Below, piece by piece: positions 5,552 through 6,629 of a stretch of DNA of 6,629 bases (positions are counted from its first letter, which is position 1; each line of letters begins with the position of its first letter). The notes under the pieces were generated by a model. It had not been told where the DNA came from. It saw nothing but the letters and a program-made list of their open reading frames with translations, and did not search any database. A program made the position numbers and the translations under genes. Source of the DNA: Clostridia bacterium (lineage in GTDB: Bacteria > Bacillota > Clostridia > Oscillospirales > Acutalibacteraceae); assembly GCA_017501865.1 (NCBI GenBank), contig JAFVWD010000006.1:1-6629 (forward strand), given 5' to 3'.

Positions 5552-5579
5552 GTTTTGGTTTTGTTTAAAATTCGGAAAA

Positions 5580-6041
5580 TTAGCCTCGTTGATTGCCACC
5601 GCGACGAGGTGTCGAAGTTCCTCTTTTAGCAGCGGTATTTTTCTTTAAATCACTCATTCGCTCGTCACTCTTTGTTTTAAAACGAGCTAACATATCTTCA
5701 AATGACATATTTTCAGGTTCATTTTTAGGAGTGCCGGTCCAAACAGGCGGCTGATTTCTTTTTGGTTTGTCTCCGTAAGTCTTTTTAGGAGCAGGAGTCT
5801 CTTCTGCAGGAAGAGCTTTTTTTATAGAAAGAGCAATTTTACCCTTTTCATTAATGTCTATAACCTTAACCTTAACCTCTTGGTTTTCAGATAATTTTTC
5901 GTGAATATCTTTAATATAAGTATTTGAAACTTCAGAAATATGTACCATACCTGTTGATTTGTCAGGAAGCTCAACAAAAGCTCCGAAGTTTGTGATGCCG
6001 GTAACCTTACCGTCTAAAATTTCGCCGATTTCTACTGCCAT
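5580..6041 (-). CDS. yabR: S1-domain RNA-binding protein, YabR-like
   Basis: The 153-residue protein opens with one S1 RNA-binding domain (about residues 1-75): the typical GEILDGKVTGITNFGAFVEL (6-25), then GMVHISEVS (31-39) and KGKIALSIK (66-74). After a proline- and lysine-rich linker (78-110) comes SFEDMLARFKTKSDERMSDL (113-132), a segment found in YabR-type proteins, and a basic Arg/Gly-rich tail that may add RNA affinity. In B. subtilis yabR lies directly after divIC, as here, which supports the symbol over the related general stress protein YugI. Its exact function is not established; a role in translation or RNA handling is inferred from the S1 fold. GAGGT at 6055-6051 precedes the ATG at 6041. 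A terminator follows the stop codon. Confidence 0.88.
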   Translation of the reverse strand: MAVEIGEILDGKVTGITNFGAFVELPDKSTGMVHISEVSNTYIKDIHEKLSENQEVKVKVIDINEKGKIALSIKKALPAEETPAPKKTYGDKPKRNQPPVWTGTPKNEPENMSFEDMLARFKTKSDERMSDLKKNTAAKRGTSTPRRGGNQRG

Positions 6042-6096
6042 GAAAGACTTACCTCGTTTTAAAAAATTTAATGTGCTTGAAGCAAGATTGAAGATC

Positions 6097-6405
6097 TTAC
6101 TCAGTTTTACCCGGAGTTATGTCGATGTAAACGCGCTCGTCGGTTTTGACATATCCGTTTTCTCGGGCATATTTTTCTGCAAGGGCTGCTTCATCGTTTT
6201 CATCGATGGTCTTTTTCAATTCTTCGTTTTGAGCTACTTGTTGTTCGTATTGTTCAACAAGAGCATTAAGCTCTGCTTCTTTTTCGCTAATTTCTTTTTT
6301 TACAGAGAAAAAAGAAACTGCGAAGTAAATAGCAACAGCAGTGAAAAGAACAGCTAAAATTACACTTACACGTTTACTTTTTTTGCTGAGCTTTTTCTTT
6401 TTCAT
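6097..6405 (-). CDS. divIC: Septum formation initiator family protein DivIC/FtsB
   Basis: DivIC works with FtsL and DivIB in the divisome to guide septal wall synthesis. The 102-residue protein has the expected bitopic plan: a short Lys-rich cytoplasmic tail (1-12), one membrane helix (about 13-35), an extracellular coiled coil (about 36-70, Glu/Lys/Gln-rich), and the family's ending YARENGYVKTDERVYIDI (79-96). The ATG at 6405 is chosen because AAGGTGG (6420-6414) lies eight bases upstream; an in-frame GTG at 6417 overlaps that site and is unlikely. The gene overlaps yabQ by 32 bp and precedes yabR by 55 bp, as in the conserved yabPQ-divIC-yabR order. A promoter inside yabQ probably drives it during growth. 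Confidence 0.9.
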   Translation of the reverse strand: MKKKKLSKKSKRVSVILAVLFTAVAIYFAVSFFSVKKEISEKEAELNALVEQYEQQVAQNEELKKTIDENDEAALAEKYARENGYVKTDERVYIDITPGKTE

Positions 6406-6629
6406 TACTGCGACCACCTTTTTTTAAAACATTCCGTTGCTTAATAAATATACCTAATAAATTATACACATATAATCTGAGTTTTGGCAAGTGTTTTTTT
6501 CGATTTTTCTCAGTTTTTTTCTTAAGTTTTTCAAAAAAACTGCAAATTTTCGTTTTTAATTTGGAAAACAGCCTGAAAATCAATAAAAAAGGCGCTGTTA
6601 CGACTTTGAAAATAAAGCTGAAAATTTTA
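6374..6629 (-). CDS. yabQ: Probable spore cortex protein YabQ, C-terminal part (cut by window edge)
   Basis: A leftward frame is open from the window edge to the TAA at 6376-6374, giving 84 complete codons with no start needed inside. The edge-proximal part is hydrophobic (IFSFIFKVVTAPFLLIFRLF), then comes a strongly basic tail with KLKTK, KLKKKTEKNRKK and KLRLYVYNLL. YabQ is a small membrane protein needed for spore cortex formation, and its C-terminus in Clostridia is typically a hydrophobic-then-basic stretch like this. Position directly before divIC matches the yabP-yabQ-divIC order of B. subtilis. The last 32 bp overlap divIC. I cannot see the conserved N-terminal membrane region, so the name depends on context plus composition. 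A TTG at 6583 could mimic a start but is internal. Confidence 0.68.
   Translation of the reverse strand, partial: KIFSFIFKVVTAPFLLIFRLFSKLKTKICSFFEKLKKKTEKNRKKHLPKLRLYVYNLLGIFIKQRNVLKKGGRSNEKEKAQQKK
6414..6420 (-). promoter_or_regulatory. Ribosome binding site that selects the divIC ATG start
   Basis: AAGGTGG on the minus strand lies eight bases before the ATG at 6405. The upstream in-frame GTG (6417-6415) falls within this site. The element is inside the coding region of yabQ. Confidence 0.75.
6461..6490 (-). promoter_or_regulatory. Sigma-A-type promoter inside yabQ, driving divIC-yabR
   Basis: TTGCCA (6490-6485) and a perfect TATAAT (6466-6461) on the minus strand are 18 bp apart. Start would be near 6454, about 50 bases before the divIC ATG. 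The promoter lies within the C-terminal coding part of yabQ and would let the division gene be expressed in growing cells independently of the sporulation genes upstream. Confidence 0.65.

Noticed and set aside
6511..6542. CAGTTTTTTT and AAAAAAACTG arms as a terminator upstream of divIC
   Set aside because: It is A/T-only apart from the ends, no T-run follows on the minus strand, and it lies inside the yabQ reading frame, where Lys and Phe codons explain the A and T runs.
6567..6599. AACAGCC and GGCGCTGTT arms as a terminator
   Set aside because: The stem needs a two-base bulge, the loop is long, and it lies inside the yabQ frame.

Overview
The window looks like chromosome of a low-GC, endospore-forming Firmicute, probably a Clostridia member such as Oscillospirales. 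This rests on AT-rich DNA, strong AGGAGG-type ribosome binding sites, a SpoIIR gene, and a yabQ-divIC-yabR cluster in the order known from Bacillus and Clostridia. Nothing in it looks like a phage, plasmid, insertion sequence or CRISPR array. The genes are mostly housekeeping and sporulation genes; the less ordinary material lies in the spaces between them.

Layout from left to right. Positions 1-414 (minus) hold the N-terminal part of an RluA-type pseudouridine synthase, cut by the window edge. Positions 415-689 are a 275-bp spacer packed with symmetrical sites: a perfect 26-bp palindrome, two near-identical 19-bp inverted repeats 95 bp apart, and one more inverted repeat. Next come a PHP-domain histidinol-phosphatase-type gene (690-1505, minus), then divergently ispE (1717-2598) and spoIIR (2656-3303), with a terminator-like hairpin that covers the spoIIR ribosome binding site. 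A promoter with a dyad leads into azlC-azlD (3397-4438), a two-gene branched-chain amino acid exporter.

A strong bidirectional hairpin near 4533-4580 separates azlD from a leftward cluster that reads, in transcription order, yabQ (partial, from the right edge), divIC, yabR, then a class I fumarase alpha subunit. yabQ and divIC overlap by 32 bp, a good sigma-A-type promoter for divIC-yabR lies inside yabQ, and an intrinsic terminator stands between yabR and the fumarase gene. The fumarase gene has no beta-subunit partner in the window and almost no room for its own promoter.

Functionally, spoIIR and yabQ belong to sporulation, divIC to septum formation, ispE to the MEP isoprenoid pathway, the PHP gene probably to histidine synthesis, azlCD to amino acid export, and the RluA and S1 proteins to RNA modification or binding. 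I did not find a clearly new protein system. The best candidates for undescribed biology are regulatory: the spoIIR leader hairpin with a possible sigma-F promoter that would start transcription inside it, and the palindrome-rich region upstream of the pseudouridine synthase gene.
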